60,894 nucleotides of DNA from assembly GCA_017465845.1 (NCBI GenBank), contig JAFTVH010000134.1:1-60894 (forward strand), written 5' to 3'. Of the stretch, positions 17,221 to 25,008 are shown one piece after another (within the stretch, counting starts at the first letter, position 1; every line of letters starts with the position of its first letter). The notes under the pieces are model-generated. The model made no database searches. It was not told the origin of the DNA and saw only the letters and a program-made list of their open reading frames with translations. This stretch comes from Lachnospiraceae bacterium (GTDB lineage: Bacteria > Bacillota > Clostridia > Lachnospirales > Lachnospiraceae). A program made the translations under genes and the position numbers.

Positions 17221-19027
17221 ATAATGTTTTGAGATACCGCTCCACATTTTTATAAATGATGCCATTACTCAAACTCAAATCCGGTCCCCGATAAATAACA
17301 CACCGTTTTGTAATCGTGCCAAATTTTCGTTCAGTTTCTTCCAGGTACTTTTCATTTACCAAATGCTGTATTTGATGCTCCACAGCCTGATCACTGTGCT
17401 TAATTTCATAGCATTCACAAGTATTGCTCTTACTATCATATATTACCATATCAAATTCTGCAGCGGAAAACAGCAATCTAAAAACCTGTTTCTTTTTGCC
17501 CGCCGCCTTTACTGTTTCTAAGAGAACGATCTCCTCCATCATGCGTCCACGAACCTCTTCCAGAATGCGCTCGCACACCATATTTTTTTCCACTTCGCTA
17601 AGTTCAGAAAAAAACTCATCCTTTCGCAGCGAATATACCAATGCCTGCGCCTGGCAATAACGCATACCCGGTTGTGCAAAAAGAACTCCTTCTAAAGGCT
17701 CAGCATTTTCAATAGCGGTTTCTCCGGGATTCTCCACAATCAGGTCCAATGCTATCAGATATTCCTTGATCTCAGTCACATGAGTTCCGGTAATGCCAAT
17801 GGATTGCTCCTCCTGATTTCTGATATCAAGAATATCCATAAGTCGCTTCGTTACAGCATTAGTGTCAATTCGATCCAATATATCGGATTTTCTTTCCGGA
17901 TTAGTCTCCTTTCGCATCAGTTCTGCGGAAGAGCCCAAGTCTTGGGATTTAAATTTTCTTACCAGCGTCCGTATTACAAATCGATGTGTCATATCTTCGA
18001 TAATCCGGTTAATTGCATTGGTCAACTCACCAGCCTCATAAAGTGATTGTAAATGCCGAAAATAATTGCCGTCCTTGCAGCAATTTAATGAATGTTGGAT
18101 ATTTTGACAAATGGCGGTATCAATATACCGACGGGTTGACTCATCATCCCTGAACGAGGCATCTTCTGCATTCACCTCAGCATTTTCAAAATCCAATTCT
18201 CCGGCACGCAAAGTTCCTCCATATCGAATGTACTCATCAATACTGTCAATCCCTAACAATCTGCTATGCTCCCTAAACGGAATGAATGTTGTATGGATTG
18301 TAATCGCACGATCATATAATTCCTGATGAAGAGTAAACCAGAATCCGAGTGAATCAGTTCCCGACAAAACAATTTTCATTCCCTGCGCGGCATAAATATC
18401 AGAAAAAAGTGCAGCAGAATCAATAAAATCTTCCATAAGTGTGACTTCATCAATAAAAATATATTCGTATCCTAATTCAAAAAGTCTGCTTAAATCTCTA
18501 TTCATCGCAGCCATCGTGTCACTGCTTTTTGCTTTAATGTACGCAGCCCTGGCAAATTGACTCTCTGTCATCTCAAGCACAGCCTGACGAAGCATGGTAG
18601 TCTTTCCGGTTCGACGCAATCCATACACCAGACACACACGATCTGTTTCATCGCTATTCAGATAACACCAAAGTTGATGGAAGCAATCTCTTTTCTCCCA
18701 AGCCCGAACCCCCTTTGTCATTGCACGAAGAGCACGACCTGTTACCACATTTGTCTCAAATATGGCCTTCCCTATAGTTGGAGATACCGCGGGAATTTCT
18801 TGCTGCAGAATTCGTAGTTCCTCCTGAAGCTTACGACGACGTTCAACCTGTTCAAAAATTTGCTCTCTCTCTGCAACCTTTACATATTTACTTTTTGTCT
18901 TTCCATTTTCGGTCCACTGAAGATATGGCTGCTCTTTTCCACAGATTTTTTTATAAGTCACACTGCCTTGTGGAAGAGTAGAAATGATTTGTTGTAGTTT
19001 TTCTATTCTTTCAAGCCGATCGTTCAT
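17219..19027 (-). CDS. AAA-family ATPase with nuclease-like C-terminus
   Basis: The 602-aa protein begins with a DUF6788-like region (LPQGSVTYKKICGKEQPYL) common in mobile-element proteins. An AAA_14-type ATPase follows: Walker A GLRRTGKTT at 136-144, Walker B IFIDE near 190-194, and the sensor-like VLSGTDSLGF. The C-terminus has FDMVIYDSKSNTCECYEIKH, a D-x(n)-E-x-K pattern like PD-(D/E)XK nucleases. ATG 19027 is preferred over GTG 19033 because GAGGT lies 9 nt upstream. Its biological role is unknown; the accessory setting, broken neighbours and palindromic promoter suggest a transferred gene. Confidence 0.8.
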   Translation of the reverse strand: MNDRLERIEKLQQIISTLPQGSVTYKKICGKEQPYLQWTENGKTKSKYVKVAEREQIFEQVERRRKLQEELRILQQEIPAVSPTIGKAIFETNVVTGRALRAMTKGVRAWEKRDCFHQLWCYLNSDETDRVCLVYGLRRTGKTTMLRQAVLEMTESQFARAAYIKAKSSDTMAAMNRDLSRLFELGYEYIFIDEVTLMEDFIDSAALFSDIYAAQGMKIVLSGTDSLGFWFTLHQELYDRAITIHTTFIPFREHSRLLGIDSIDEYIRYGGTLRAGELDFENAEVNAEDASFRDDESTRRYIDTAICQNIQHSLNCCKDGNYFRHLQSLYEAGELTNAINRIIEDMTHRFVIRTLVRKFKSQDLGSSAELMRKETNPERKSDILDRIDTNAVTKRLMDILDIRNQEEQSIGITGTHVTEIKEYLIALDLIVENPGETAIENAEPLEGVLFAQPGMRYCQAQALVYSLRKDEFFSELSEVEKNMVCERILEEVRGRMMEEIVLLETVKAAGKKKQVFRLLFSAAEFDMVIYDSKSNTCECYEIKHSDQAVEHQIQHLVNEKYLEETERKFGTITKRCVIYRGPDLSLSNGIIYKNVERYLKTL

Positions 19028-19076
19028 TATCACTTTACCTCTGTTTCATCTATTATGATCCCGCCCTTGCATATAT

Positions 19077-19123
19077 AGTATAACCCATTATAACCAATTA
19101 GTCAATTGGTTATAATGGGTTAT
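19077..19123 (-). promoter_or_regulatory. Promoter overlapping a 44-bp perfect palindrome
   Basis: Arms 19080-19099 and 19104-19123 are perfect 20-bp inverted repeats (ATAACCCATTATAACCAATT) separated by AGTC. On the minus strand TTGACT (19100-19105) sits at its centre, and TATACT (19077-19082) follows after exactly 17 bp. The palindrome therefore covers the -35 and the spacer of the AAA ATPase promoter and could be its operator. It could also act as a hairpin for the deacetylase transcript ending at 19142. Confidence 0.7.
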
Positions 19124-19141
19124 GAAAAAGCGCGTTTCATC

Positions 19142-19864
19142 TCAATCAAACAATATCTCCTCCACCGTCACAAACACAAACCCTTCCTCCAACAGTTCAT
19201 CCACAATCTCCAGCGCCGCCGTCACCGATGATTCGTAATAATCATGCAGCAAAATTATATCGTTCTCCCGGGCCTTATCAATGACCTTACCGGCCACGCA
19301 CACTGCATCATTACTGCACCAGTCCAGGGGATCGATGCTCCACAACACCGGTATCATATTCAATTCCTTTTCAAATGTCTTATCCCAGCTGCCATAAGGG
19401 GGCCTTACATAAACTACCTCTTCCCCTGTGATTTCTTCGATGACCTCATTCGTCTTTATGAGTTCCGCTTTGAATTGTTCCTTATTGGAGCTTCTGAGCT
19501 GAATGTGGCTGTACGTGTGATTGCCAATCACATGCCCCTCCTCGCTCATGCGCTTGATGATATCCGGATGAAGGGCAGCATGTTCACCTGTAACAAAAAA
19601 CGTGGCCTTTACGCCACGTTCTTTTAGTCCGTCCAAAAGCTGTTCGGTATAATATGGGTGAGGACCATCATCAAAGGTAAGGCAAATGTTTTTGGTTTTG
19701 GCATCGCTCATTGCATCTTCCTGTGCTATGTCCTCCTGCAGCACTTTTGTTCCCATGCTTTCCCGGATTTCATTTTCCTGCTTTTGTTTATATCCACATA
19801 CTGCCACCAGAAGAAAGCAGAACATCCCAATCCCCAAAACCTTTGCCAACATAACCTTATTCAT
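19142..19864 (-). CDS. Membrane-anchored polysaccharide deacetylase
   Basis: The 240-aa protein starts with an uncleaved-signal-like helix (VMLAKVLGIGMFCFLLVAVC) followed by a NodB domain. All five motifs are present: TFDDGP, the H-box GNHTYSHIQL, RPPYGS, DPLDW and ILLHD. It should act outside the membrane, removing N- or O-acetyl groups from peptidoglycan or another glycan. The ATG at 19864 has GGAGAG 6 nt upstream; longer readings overlap the upstream DUF2935 gene. The substrate is not determined by the sequence. Confidence 0.92.
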   Translation of the reverse strand: MNKVMLAKVLGIGMFCFLLVAVCGYKQKQENEIRESMGTKVLQEDIAQEDAMSDAKTKNICLTFDDGPHPYYTEQLLDGLKERGVKATFFVTGEHAALHPDIIKRMSEEGHVIGNHTYSHIQLRSSNKEQFKAELIKTNEVIEEITGEEVVYVRPPYGSWDKTFEKELNMIPVLWSIDPLDWCSNDAVCVAGKVIDKARENDIILLHDYYESSVTAALEIVDELLEEGFVFVTVEEILFD

Positions 19865-19958
19865 ATATTTCGCTCTCCACACAGATAACTTGCTTATCAA
19901 TGCAGTGTCTCTGCTTTTATTATAATATATGCTGGCAAGCTGTCCCTTATACCTATCC

Positions 19959-20876
19959 TTACCTTCGACTGCAAGGCTCATTATCTTCCGTCTGCAGTAA
20001 ACGGATATAATGATTGGCTTCCCGCAGCACATGATCTGCAAGTAAGGGCAAAATAATGGATGCAATCTTGCAATTCAGGATCCCTTCTGTTCCGGCAGCC
20101 TTGAAATCCCGGTATCTCAAGGTTTCTTCCAGAGCCTTCTGGGTCATGCCAAGTGCCCTGCTGTCCTGCCGTCTGGCTGTCTCCAGAAGTTCTTGATACT
20201 CTTCTGCAAACTTATCAGCTGTTTCAATCAATTCCACCTCTGTAGGATCTAACAGCCCTCTGATGAAGAGCGCATGCTCCATCATAATCCGGTTCCAGAA
20301 GTTTTCCGTCTTTCTCAAATTGCTGTAAGTGCAATTATTGTTATCCATCAGTTCCCTTACCGTTGCACGATACAGCTTCGCCTCTCTTTGAATGTGTTCA
20401 ATGAGCAGCGGATAATTGACCGTAAACAGTGTTCCCTTTCCTACTTCATCGAGAATATCCTGTTTGAAATCAATCAGACCATCCAAGAGTCTCAGGGCCC
20501 TCTGATTGATCCTGTCAATTTCTCTTACAAGATTCCTGTTGCTTCGCTTCTGAAAATCCGGACGAAGCTCCTGTTCACGTCTGGTGATCCTGCTATCAAT
20601 CTTCGCTCCGCTTAGCTGCTCAGTACGGTTTTCCGCCTGAAGGGTATATTGTGTTACTACCTCTCCTGAATCCAGAATCTGCTGTCCCACTCTGCCATCA
20701 CTGATCACTACGATTTCACGAAGCAAATCCTCGAATTGTTTCATGAACCATCCGGCCTGTTCAATCCATTCGGTATCTGCACAGGGAAATCCTGCCTGCA
20801 GGAACAGGGAGTGTTCTTTCATGATCCTTGCAAAGAAAAGATGGGTTTCCAATGATAATGTTACATAATTTTCCAT
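19959..20876 (-). CDS. DUF2935 protein, ferritin-like helical repeats
   Basis: The 305-aa protein has two related helical halves. The first begins LETHLFFARIMKEHSLFLQ and the second NFWNRIMMEHALFIRGLLD, each with the E/H residues expected to bind a di-metal site. This is the DUF2935 family common in Clostridia and Bacilli, whose function is unknown. It is cytoplasmic, with no signal peptide or membrane helix. It precedes the deacetylase gene by about 95 bp on the same strand and may be co-transcribed. Confidence 0.85.
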   Translation of the reverse strand: MENYVTLSLETHLFFARIMKEHSLFLQAGFPCADTEWIEQAGWFMKQFEDLLREIVVISDGRVGQQILDSGEVVTQYTLQAENRTEQLSGAKIDSRITRREQELRPDFQKRSNRNLVREIDRINQRALRLLDGLIDFKQDILDEVGKGTLFTVNYPLLIEHIQREAKLYRATVRELMDNNNCTYSNLRKTENFWNRIMMEHALFIRGLLDPTEVELIETADKFAEEYQELLETARRQDSRALGMTQKALEETLRYRDFKAAGTEGILNCKIASIILPLLADHVLREANHYIRLLQTEDNEPCSRR

Positions 20877-20934
20877 GAACCATCATACCTTTATATTATT
20901 CGTTCATTTTATTATATGATGATAATGTCAAAAA

Positions 20935-20961
20935 GGCTCACATCCTTTTATGACGTGAGCC
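20935..20961 (-). terminator. Terminator after RACo-like gene
   Basis: GGCTCAC (20935-20941) pairs with GTGAGCC (20955-20961), extended by flanking A/T pairs; on the minus strand a TTTTT run follows. It separates the RACo-like operon from the DUF2935 gene. Confidence 0.8.
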
Positions 20962-20989
20962 CTTAGATTTCACAACCACCTTTGTGGCC

Positions 20990-22243
20990 TTACCACGCTT
21001 CCAGGTTCATGGCTTCAATAAAACTGTCCTGAAAGCTATCCTGTTCAGCAAGGTTAATCACTGTTGTCTTTTCAACTATATCATGAATCGCCTTTTCGGC
21101 TGCTTCTTCCTCACTGAATCCATACCTGAAAATACCTGCAAGGGCAGTGTTTCCTCCGGATTCCACTTTTTGAGAAAGCGCCTTTGGAATCAGTCCGATT
21201 GCCGCTGCATCCTCTGCCTGCAAAAAATAGCCGAATCCGCCTGCCAGCACCACTCTCTTAATCTGCGAAATATCAGAAAGCCCATATTTTTCAACAAGCG
21301 TTCCAATACCGGCAGCAATAGCACCTTTTGCAAGCTGAAGATTCCGAATGCTCTGCTGTGTCACCCTGACATTTCCGATCAGAACACCTTCCTCAAAATA
21401 TTCATCAGCTAATAACCCGGTATCGTCTACCAGACCTTTGCGGAGCAACTCCGCGGTCAGATGTACTATGTCCGCCCCCCAAACGCCTGTCGTCACACCG
21501 CCTTCAAAGGCAGGTCCTGCTGCCGTGGAACAGGCAATGATTCGTTCCCGATTCCCAAGCGCCATCTCACCATTGGTTCCCAGATCAATGAACAGGGTAA
21601 TCTCTTCCTGCTCAGCCATTTCACCGGCATAGATTCCGGCCAGGATGTCTCCGCCTACAAAGGTAGAAAGACCTCCAAAGACCGTCCCTTTTATATCTCC
21701 CAGTTCCATAGTGCGAGGTTCCAGGTGAGAAGCGTGAAAAGGTACACGGCCCAGTTCTGCAGGATCATCCCCCATCAAAAGATAGGTCATGGTAGTGTTG
21801 CCTGCAATCAATAATCTCAGTTCTGCCGCATCTGATCGCTCTCTCAAATATTTGAGCCCCTGCTCCAAAACTCTGCGGATTCCTGTTGTCATAACTTCCG
21901 CATCTGCCGGATTCTCAGCAGCTTGAATTCTGGAAAGCACATCTCTTCCATATTTCACCTGGGGATTGACCGTTACAAAGCGGCCCTCTTCTTTTCCATC
22001 CTTGTCAAACAACACCATGGCAATGGTAGTAGTTCCGATATCCACAGCCACCAATTTTCGGTTCTCCTTGAAAGCACACAGCTCCTGCCACACTTTAAGC
22101 AAACCGCCGTCCGCCACGATCGTCATGGCTTCCGTCTGCCCAAAACACCTGCCACACCCTGTACAGATGTGGCACCTGTTTCCTATAAGCCTGCCTTTTG
22201 ATGCATCTGATGTCCTGTCTTCTCCTTTAACAAGCTTTTCCAT
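20990..22243 (-). CDS. ASKHA/RACo-like protein (DUF4445) with Fe-S cysteine cluster
   Basis: The 417-aa protein has an N-terminal CxxCxxCxxC motif (CHICTGCGRC), then an actin-like ATPase domain: VAVDIGTTTIAMVLFD (phosphate 1), FIDLGTNGEMAL (phosphate 2) and VLAGGFGYFL. This is the C-terminal domain of reductive activators of corrinoid enzymes (RACo). Typical RACo proteins carry a 2Fe-2S ferredoxin domain that is missing here, and no corrinoid protein is nearby, so the target is unclear. ATG 22243 has GAGGTG 6 nt upstream and follows the DUF4250 stop by 14 bp, indicating an operon. Confidence 0.88.
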   Translation of the reverse strand: MEKLVKGEDRTSDASKGRLIGNRCHICTGCGRCFGQTEAMTIVADGGLLKVWQELCAFKENRKLVAVDIGTTTIAMVLFDKDGKEEGRFVTVNPQVKYGRDVLSRIQAAENPADAEVMTTGIRRVLEQGLKYLRERSDAAELRLLIAGNTTMTYLLMGDDPAELGRVPFHASHLEPRTMELGDIKGTVFGGLSTFVGGDILAGIYAGEMAEQEEITLFIDLGTNGEMALGNRERIIACSTAAGPAFEGGVTTGVWGADIVHLTAELLRKGLVDDTGLLADEYFEEGVLIGNVRVTQQSIRNLQLAKGAIAAGIGTLVEKYGLSDISQIKRVVLAGGFGYFLQAEDAAAIGLIPKALSQKVESGGNTALAGIFRYGFSEEEAAEKAIHDIVEKTTVINLAEQDSFQDSFIEAMNLEAW

Positions 22244-22257
22244 TCTGTTCACCTCGA

Positions 22258-22431
22258 TTACACAAACTGATTTTTCCCGCTATCATAATGATAGTCTATA
22301 GACTCCAGCTTGTCTGTAATCTCTTTCTCCTCAATATCCAGGTCTTCACACAAAGCGGAAAGACTGGAATAATAATCGCGCAGCTTCAGATTCACGAAAC
22401 TGAGCAGCATCACCGGATCTTTCGGTATCAT
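22258..22431 (-). CDS. DUF4250 small protein
   Basis: This 57-aa gene reads MIPKDPVMLLSFVNLKLRD at its start and ends with YHYDSGKNQFV, matching the DUF4250 family of small Clostridia proteins of unknown function. GGAGG lies 7 nt before the ATG. It sits 12 bp after the oligoendopeptidase gene and 14 bp before the RACo-like gene, so the three are probably co-transcribed. No catalytic residues can be proposed. Confidence 0.9.
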   Translation of the reverse strand: MIPKDPVMLLSFVNLKLRDYYSSLSALCEDLDIEEKEITDKLESIDYHYDSGKNQFV

Positions 22432-22443
22432 CTTACATCCTCC

Positions 22444-24003
22444 CTACATCTGACTTAACAAAGTTTCTTTTGCCTGCGCGATTGCCTTAGCCACGCTGCC
22501 CTCTTCAAAAGGCACAGCCAGGTTGGCATGGCGCAGTGTCTCTTTATAGCTCATACTGCCGCCGCAGCTGCACAACTTCTTGTAATCCTCCCAGGCAGCC
22601 TCGTGATTCTCCCGGTTCTTACCGGCAAATTCCATTGCTCCCATGGTAGTCAGCGTGTAATTGATATAGTAGAAAGGATAGAGGTAAATATGAAGCTTAT
22701 GATACCAGTATCCGCCTCTCTCCATAAACTCATCGTTCTCATAAGTACGCCAAGGCATATATTTTTCTTCCAGCTTATGCCACTCATAAGTACGCTCCTT
22801 GGGTGTCAATTTCGGATGCGCATAACAGATATGCTGGAATTCATCCACCGCCACACCAAAAGGCACGAAAGTAATCGCATCCTGCAGATGGGCAAAGCGG
22901 AACTTGTCAGCCTGATCCCCGAAGAACCACTCTGCATAAGGGTAGGAGAACTGCTCCATGGACATGGAATGAATCTCCGCAATATCCGTAGATACCCCAT
23001 AATAATCAGCTATGGGCTGATGGCGCATAGCCATATATCCTGCAAAAGCATGTCCCAGCTCATGGGTCAGCACCTGCATATCTCCGATTGTATGGTTAAA
23101 GCAGGAAAATACAAAAGAAGCTTTCAGAGAGGGCAGATAAGTCATATACCCTGTGGAAGCTTTTCCCGGCTTATTCTTTAAGTCCATCAGTTCATGATCG
23201 ATCATGAAATCAATGAACTCCCCGGTCTCTGGGCTCATCTCATGATACATCTTCCTTGCCTGCTCTACCATGAAATCATCATCTCCCGCAGGCTCTGCAT
23301 TGCCGTCAGGATATACACGCTCCTCATCATACACCATGATCTTATCCACACCAAGACGTTTTGCCTGTGCTTCATACAGCTTCTGACACAGCGGTACCAG
23401 CTCCCGGCGCACCTGTTCCCTGAAGGAAGCTACTTCTTCCATACCATAATCCGTCCTGCCCTGATTCATATAGCCTAACGGAATATAATTTTCAAAGCCA
23501 AGATTGCGGCCCATCTCATTACGAATCGCAATCAGCTCGTCCCAGATTTCCTCCAGTCTCTCTTCATGGGAATGATAAAAATCGGAATATGCCTGAAAAG
23601 CAGCCTTTCTCTTCGCTCTGTCCTCGTGCTCGAAATATTTCTGAATGCCATACAGATTCAGCGTCTGTCCATCGAATTCAATGGCCGCAGCAGCCATGAT
23701 CTTCTGATATTCATCGGTCAGCTTTGCCTCCTTCTGCATCAGCGGAATATTGGCTTCACAGAAAGCCTTCTGCTGCAGCTCCATCTGCACGAACAGCTGC
23801 TTTCCGAATTCTGCTTCGAAATCAGCCCTGAACCTGCAGACCATAAATGCCTGATTCAAAGCGATCAGATAAGGCATCACCATGGGATACTGCTCATTCA
23901 GATACTCATTTTCCTTCTCATAATATTCATCGGTGGTATCTAATGTATGCCTGATATGCACAGTACTGAAGCTGGTTGTCAGCTCCTGTGAAATTTCATC
24001 CAT
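22444..24003 (-). CDS. M3 family oligoendopeptidase, main body after an amber codon
   Basis: These 519 codons carry an M3 zinc metallopeptidase, the PepF-like family that cleaves cytosolic oligopeptides. The zinc motif HELGH lies near residue 311 of this segment, with SMEQFSYPYAEWFF downstream. The family N-terminus is present just upstream in the same frame (24007-24138) but is separated from this body by a TAG at 24004-24006, where relatives would have a sense codon. An ATG directly follows the stop (TAGATG), so re-initiation could yield this body alone. Whether that product folds or is active is unknown; it may be a pseudogene or a sequencing error. Confidence 0.85.
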   Translation of the reverse strand: MDEISQELTTSFSTVHIRHTLDTTDEYYEKENEYLNEQYPMVMPYLIALNQAFMVCRFRADFEAEFGKQLFVQMELQQKAFCEANIPLMQKEAKLTDEYQKIMAAAAIEFDGQTLNLYGIQKYFEHEDRAKRKAAFQAYSDFYHSHEERLEEIWDELIAIRNEMGRNLGFENYIPLGYMNQGRTDYGMEEVASFREQVRRELVPLCQKLYEAQAKRLGVDKIMVYDEERVYPDGNAEPAGDDDFMVEQARKMYHEMSPETGEFIDFMIDHELMDLKNKPGKASTGYMTYLPSLKASFVFSCFNHTIGDMQVLTHELGHAFAGYMAMRHQPIADYYGVSTDIAEIHSMSMEQFSYPYAEWFFGDQADKFRFAHLQDAITFVPFGVAVDEFQHICYAHPKLTPKERTYEWHKLEEKYMPWRTYENDEFMERGGYWYHKLHIYLYPFYYINYTLTTMGAMEFAGKNRENHEAAWEDYKKLCSCGGSMSYKETLRHANLAVPFEEGSVAKAIAQAKETLLSQM

Positions 24004-24138
24004 CTACATCATACACGCTCTGGCCTGCTGATAATCTTCTGCTGCCTGCACTTTCGCAGTAAGCTCCTGTGCTTTATTTTTTAAAGCTTCAAAATCAGGG
24101 CGCTCATATTTTAATGTTGAAAATTTGAAATCGCTCAT
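24004..24138 (-). pseudogene. Detached N-terminus of the M3 peptidase gene
   Basis: The 44 codons from ATG 24138 read SDFKFSTLKYERPDFEALK then AEDYQQARACMM and stop at TAG (24004-24006). This is the typical start of M3 oligoendopeptidases (KYERPDFEALK). AAGGAA lies about 10 nt before the ATG. The frame continues perfectly beyond the stop, so the full gene would be 22444-24138 (564 aa). A single C-to-T change (CAG to TAG) would explain it. Confidence 0.85.
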
Positions 24139-24489
24139 GTCTTTCTGTTCCTTTCTCGCTAATATCCTTTATTATATAATACATTAACCGGGAGCGCCAC
24201 ATTTTTGTTATCGTTCTTTATAAAAGATTTAGACATAACTGTTTACAGGCTATTTGGTATTGGTATCCATTTAGAATGCTGCCGGAGTTCCTGCTGTGAG
24301 GCAGATCGCCTTTCATGCTACCAAGGAAAATCGCTGAGTTGGATGTATTGTTGCCATTTGAACATATACAGATTTTTGTGTCTGTTATTCCCAATCTAAG
24401 CAGGGAATATCCCTTATTTGGCTGTTGGCTGACTCGATTCCGGGCAGAACAACGTAAAAAGGGGGCTTTCTTGGCTATGGGTATATATA
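24139..24489. other. Intergenic stretch without recognised gene
   Basis: Apart from the peptidase ribosome site and probable promoter near 24150-24220, I see no convincing coding frame, hairpin or known motif here. Short open frames lack ribosome sites. Confidence 0.5.
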
Positions 24490-24870
24490 CATGACATTGA
24501 TTTGTGGGCTGAATAAAGTCTTGAAACGGATAAAAACTGGAAAAATGGTATTTTTATCCGATGACATTGCTATAAATTGGGCATTTTCAGCAGATAAAAC
24601 TAGAAAAAATGAAGTTTTTATCCGTTGGTATCTCTGTAAAATGGTGATTTTCGTCAGATAAAACTGGGAAAAATAGAGTTTTTATCCGCTGGCATCTCTG
24701 TAAAATGGTGATTTTCGTCAGATAAAACTGGGAAAAATAGAGTTTTTATCCGTTGATATCGCTTTAAAATGGTGATTTTCAGCAGATGAAACTGGGTAAA
24801 ATAGAGTTTTTATACGTTGGTATCACTTAAAATATTGGTTTTCGGCGTATAAAACTCGAAAAAATAATGT
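24490..24870 (+). repeat. 64-bp hairpin repeat array 1
   Basis: Units start at 24528, 24592, 24656, 24720 and 24784 (exact 64-bp steps), with a partial unit at 24847. Each begins with GGATAAAACT or AGATAAAACT, has an A-rich loop, then AGTTTTTATCCG, so each can form a GATAAAA/TTTTATC hairpin. A spacer of the form TTGGTATC-CTGTAAAATGGTGATTTTC follows. The left flank ACATGACATTGATTTGTG matches that of array 2. The last unit is degraded and the right border is unclear. Confidence 0.9.
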
Positions 24871-24949
24871 GTCCAAAACGCCCCAGAACAGTATCTTTCA
24901 AACTTAGTCATTCTGGCACTACTCCAAAGCAGCTGCATCACAACAAACT

Positions 24950-24982
24950 ATCAGGGCCTCGGAAGCAATCCAAAGCCCTGAT
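24950..24982 (-). terminator. Terminator after clpB
   Basis: ATCAGGGC (24950-24957) and GCCCTGAT (24975-24982) form a perfect 8-bp stem 27 bp past the clpB stop; on the minus strand AGTTTGTTG follows, a weak U-tract. Confidence 0.6.
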
Positions 24983-25008
24983 TGTCTCAGTTTGATCGTC
25001 TCAGCCCA

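Noticed and set aside
24004-24006. TAG as a recoded (pyrrolysine) codon
   Set aside because: No pyrrolysine genes are in the window, TAG is used as an ordinary stop elsewhere (for example the AAA ATPase gene), and the family has no conserved pyrrolysine there.
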